Below, one piece after another: positions 61,313-64,000 of a DNA stretch of 64,000 bases. Numbering within the stretch: the stretch's first letter is position 1; each line of letters begins with the position of its first letter. The stretch is taken from NCBI GenBank assembly GCA_046327715.1, contig JAXLXY010000005.1, positions 1 through 64,000 on the forward strand, in the 5' to 3' direction. Under the pieces are notes generated by a model. The model was not told the DNA's origin. It searched no databases and saw only the letters and a program-made list of their open reading frames with translations. The position numbers were made by a program, and so were the translations under genes. This stretch comes from JADJOM01 sp046327715 (GTDB lineage Bacteria > Gemmatimonadota > Gemmatimonadetes > Gemmatimonadales > GWC2-71-9).

Positions 61313-63835
61313 GTGCCGCTCCCCCAGCTTCCCATTTCCCCCATCCTGCCCGACCTGCGCCGCGCCCTGGTCGAGCAGGGGCAGGCGGTGCTCCAGGCGC
61401 CTCCCGGCGCCGGGAAGACGACGCTCGTCCCCCTCGCCCTGCTGCCGGAGCCCGTGCTCGCCGGCCGGAAGATCCTGCTGCTCGAGCCCCGGCGCCTCGC
61501 CGCCCGCGCCGCCGCCCGCCGGATGGCCGCCCTGCTCGGCGAGCGGGTCGGCGAGACGGTCGGGTACCGGGTCCGGCGGGACACCGCCATCGGCCCCCGG
61601 ACCCGGATCGAGGTGGTCACCGAGGGCATCCTGACCCGGATGGTGCAGCACGATCCCGAACTCGCTGACGCCGGTATCGTCATCTTCGACGAGTTCCATG
61701 AGCGGAGCCTCCACGCCGACCTGGGGCTTGCGCTGGTGCTCGAGTCGCGCGCGGTGCTGCGGCCCGACCTGCGGCTGCTGGTGATGTCGGCGACCATCGA
61801 CGGCGCCGCGGTGGCGGGGCTGCTGGGCGGCGCACCCGTGCTGACCAGCGAGGGCCGCAGCTTTCCGGTGACCACGCGCTACCTGCCGCGCAGCCCCGAG
61901 ACCTGGGTGGAACCCGCCGCCGCCGCCGCGGTCCGGCAGGCACTGGCCGAGGAGCCTGGCGACGTCCTGGTCTTCCTGCCGGGCCAGGCGGAGATCCGGC
62001 GGACCGCCGAACTCCTCGGCGAGGCGATCGCCGCGCGCCCGGACACCGATCTCTACTCCCTGCACGGCATGCTCCCCGGCGAGGAACAGGACGCCGCAAT
62101 CCGGCCCAGCCCCGCCGGTCGCCGCAAGGTGGTGCTTGCCACCGCCATCGCCGAGACCAGCCTCACCATCGAGGGCGTCCGGGTGGTGATCGACAGCGGC
62201 CTCTCCCGGGTGCCCCGCTACGCGGCCCGCTCCGGCATGACCCGCCTCACCACCGTGCGGGTCTCGCGCGCCTCGGCCGACCAGCGTCGGGGCCGGGCCG
62301 GGCGCACCGAGCCGGGCGTCTGCTACCGCCTGTGGGCCGCCGGCGAGGATCAGGGGCTGCTGCCCCGCGCCACCCCCGAGATCCTCGAAGCCGACCTCGC
62401 GCCCCTCGCGCTGGAACTTGCCGCCGCCGGCGTGGCCGACCCCGCCAGCCTCACCTGGCTCGACCCGCCGCCCGCCGCGGCCCTGGCGGAGGCGCGGGCG
62501 CTGCTCACCGCCCTGGGGGCGCTCGACGCCGCCGGCGGGATCACCCCGCACGGTCGCCGGATGGCCGCGCTTGGCACCCACCCGAGGCTGGCGCACCTGC
62601 TCCTGGCCGGTGCAGCGCGGGGGGCGCTGCCGGCGGCCGCGCGGCTCGCCGCGCTGCTCGAGGAGCGCGACCCGCTGCGCGGCCCGCCGGGCGAGGGCGA
62701 TCCGGAACTCCAGCTCCGGCTCGACCTGGTGGCACAGCGTGATACCCCCCCGATGGTCCACGGCCTCACGGTGGACCGGGGCACGCTGCACCGGGTGCGC
62801 ACCGAGGCGCGCGAATGGGAACGCCAGCTGCACGGGGAAGCGGTGGCGGGGCAGGGCGGCGTCGCTCCTTGCTCCGCGGGCGCGCTGCTCGCCCTCGCCT
62901 ATCCCGATCGGGTGGGGCTGCGACGCGCCGGGCAGGGCGGGCGCTTCCTGCTGCGGAACGGGCAGGGGGTCTTCACCACCGCGCCCTCGCTGCTGCTGAG
63001 CGAATGGGTGGTGGCGGCAGAGCTCGACGGCAACCCGCGGGAGGCGCGGATCTGGCTCGGGACCGCGGTCGAGCGCACCGAGGTGCTGGCCCTCTTCGGT
63101 GACCAGCGGGCCACCGAGGACGTGGTGTCGTGGGACCCGCAGGCCGACCTCCTGCTGGCGGTGCGTCGCCAGCGCCTCGGGGCGATCGTGCTCGAGGAGA
63201 AGCCGCTGCGTGACCCCGACCCGGTACTGCTGCAGGCCGCCGTGGCCGCCCAGGTACGGCGCGAGGGCCTGGCCCGCCTGCCGTGGGACGCCGCCGCGGC
63301 CGAGCTGCGGCAGCGGCTGGCGTTCTGCCACCGGCACCTCGGTGGCCGCTGGCCCGACGTGGACGAGGCGGCGCTGCTCGAACGCCTCGACGACTGGCTG
63401 GGCCCGCGGCTCGGCGGGGTGCGCCGGCGCGCGGACCTCGACCGCCTGGACCTCGGCGCGGCGCTGCTCGACCTGCTCGGGTGGGAGGAACGGCGACGCC
63501 TCGAGGAGCTTGCCCCGACGCACCTCACCGTGCCCACCGGCTCCCGGATCCGGGTGGACTACACCGATCCGGCGGCGCCGGTACTGGCGGTCCGGTTGCA
63601 GGAGGTCTTCGGCCTCGAGCAGACCCCGCGGGTCGGGGGCGGGGCGGTGCCGGTGACCATGCACCTGCTCTCACCCGCCCACCGGCCCGTGCAGGTCACC
63701 CGCGACCTGGCGGGATTCTGGCGGACCAGCTACTTCGACGTCCAGAAAGACATGAAGGGCCGGTACCCGAAGCACCACTGGCCCGACGATCCGCTGGTGG
63801 CGGAACCCACCCGGCGGGCCAAGCCGAGGCGGTAG
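61313..63835 (+). CDS. hrpB: ATP-dependent RNA helicase HrpB
   Basis: 840 residues from GTG 61313, about the usual HrpB length. DEAH-box/DExH motifs: QAPPGAGKTTLVPLALL (Walker A, about residue 29), LLLEPRRLAARAAA, VIFDEFHERSLHAD (Walker B, about 125), VMSATID, and in domain 2 LATAIAETSLTI and QRRGRAGRTEPG. The helicase-associated and HrpB C-terminal domains follow, ending in the typical FWRTSYFDVQKDMKGRYPKH. It should be an RNA-remodelling helicase of poorly known physiological role. An upstream ATG at 61223 would overlap the divergent PP2C start and adds atypical sequence, so the GTG is preferred. Confidence 0.92.
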   Translation: MPLPQLPISPILPDLRRALVEQGQAVLQAPPGAGKTTLVPLALLPEPVLAGRKILLLEPRRLAARAAARRMAALLGERVGETVGYRVRRDTAIGPRTRIEVVTEGILTRMVQHDPELADAGIVIFDEFHERSLHADLGLALVLESRAVLRPDLRLLVMSATIDGAAVAGLLGGAPVLTSEGRSFPVTTRYLPRSPETWVEPAAAAAVRQALAEEPGDVLVFLPGQAEIRRTAELLGEAIAARPDTDLYSLHGMLPGEEQDAAIRPSPAGRRKVVLATAIAETSLTIEGVRVVIDSGLSRVPRYAARSGMTRLTTVRVSRASADQRRGRAGRTEPGVCYRLWAAGEDQGLLPRATPEILEADLAPLALELAAAGVADPASLTWLDPPPAAALAEARALLTALGALDAAGGITPHGRRMAALGTHPRLAHLLLAGAARGALPAAARLAALLEERDPLRGPPGEGDPELQLRLDLVAQRDTPPMVHGLTVDRGTLHRVRTEAREWERQLHGEAVAGQGGVAPCSAGALLALAYPDRVGLRRAGQGGRFLLRNGQGVFTTAPSLLLSEWVVAAELDGNPREARIWLGTAVERTEVLALFGDQRATEDVVSWDPQADLLLAVRRQRLGAIVLEEKPLRDPDPVLLQAAVAAQVRREGLARLPWDAAAAELRQRLAFCHRHLGGRWPDVDEAALLERLDDWLGPRLGGVRRRADLDRLDLGAALLDLLGWEERRRLEELAPTHLTVPTGSRIRVDYTDPAAPVLAVRLQEVFGLEQTPRVGGGAVPVTMHLLSPAHRPVQVTRDLAGFWRTSYFDVQKDMKGRYPKHHWPDDPLVAEPTRRAKPRR

Positions 63836-63876
63836 GGCAGCAGGGCAGCCTTCTCCTGCCGCCCTGCCGCCCTACC
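63831..63876. terminator. Imperfect hairpin spanning the hrpB stop codon
   Basis: GGTAGGGC (63831-63838) pairs with GCCCTACC (63869-63876) and CAGGGC (63841-63846) with GCCCTG (63861-63866), with AG/CC internal mismatches. The stop codon TAG lies in the first arm. The right half resembles the ACCGCC array at 28492-28523. Confidence 0.5.
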
Positions 63877-63889
63877 GCCCGGCGACTCC

Positions 63890-64000
63890 CTACTGCTCGA
63901 CCACGATCAGGTACCGGCTCGGTTCCCAGAAGCGGTCGGCGTCACCGATGGCGATCCGGTCCTTGACCGTGCTGCGCTGGCCCACCCACGAGGTCAGGTG
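63890..64000 (-). CDS. C-terminal end of an unidentified protein (truncated by window edge)
   Basis: The reading frame is open from the right edge to TAG at 63890-63892 and encodes 36 residues, HLTSWVGQRSTVK...EPSRYLIVVEQ. It is convergent with hrpB across a hairpin, a position where genes normally end. The fragment is too short to identify. Confidence 0.5.
   Translation of the reverse strand, partial: HLTSWVGQRSTVKDRIAIGDADRFWEPSRYLIVVEQ

Overview
The window is about 64 kb of very G+C-rich bacterial chromosome. It holds 48 supported protein genes, one of them cut by the right edge. I see no tRNA, rRNA, CRISPR array, transposase or prophage gene. Several features together point to Gemmatimonadota or a close relative, though no phylogenetic marker is present: ADOP-type orphan permeases, many transmembrane Ser/Thr kinases with TolB-like and TPR sensor halves, sigma-70-like ECF factors paired with kinases, quinoprotein beta-propellers, a TonB receptor and an M1 peptidase. 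The phylum call is inference.

Layout. 1-9.5 kb: helix-hairpin-helix protein, ADOP permease, three membrane or exported proteins of unknown role, DUF1460 amidase-like enzyme, YceI protein, secreted metallo-beta-lactamase-fold protein, dual Fe-S (CDGSH) protein. 9.6-15.8 kb: a two-gene AddB/AddA-type helicase-nuclease operon. 16-36 kb: three kinases, two of them preceded by an ECF sigma factor and two followed by members of one large lipoprotein family; between these lie two quinoprotein-fold proteins, a three-repeat lipoprotein, a VTT/DedA protein and a flavodoxin. 36-43 kb: DUF445 protein, Tat-exported phosphoesterase, M1 peptidase and small unknowns. 43-54 kb: TonB receptor, a third sigma/kinase operon, a secreted TPR protein, a Big-domain lipoprotein and a fifth kinase. 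54-64 kb: cysteine synthase, SpmA/SpmB, a PDZ protein, a TonB-like protein, a UbiB/ABC1 kinase, a PP2C phosphatase, HrpB helicase and a truncated gene.

How it fits together. The dominant theme is phosphorylation-based envelope signalling: five Ser/Thr kinases, one PP2C phosphatase and three ECF sigma factors, each sigma directly upstream of a kinase. None of the sigma factors has the acidic region-2.2 motif usual in ECF factors, so control by phosphorylation is plausible (inference, by analogy with EcfP/PknT-type pairs).

Between genes there are compact regulatory elements. Perfect hairpins lie at several gene ends. A structured roughly 50-bp repeat occurs in three copies whose stems differ by compensatory changes. 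Period-8 and period-7 micro-arrays occur, and several genes have a TANNNT box only 5-7 nt before the start codon, which suggests leaderless transcripts. Genes are tightly packed: no gap between genes exceeds 300 bp, and the longest, 21615-21911, holds only a terminator-like hairpin.
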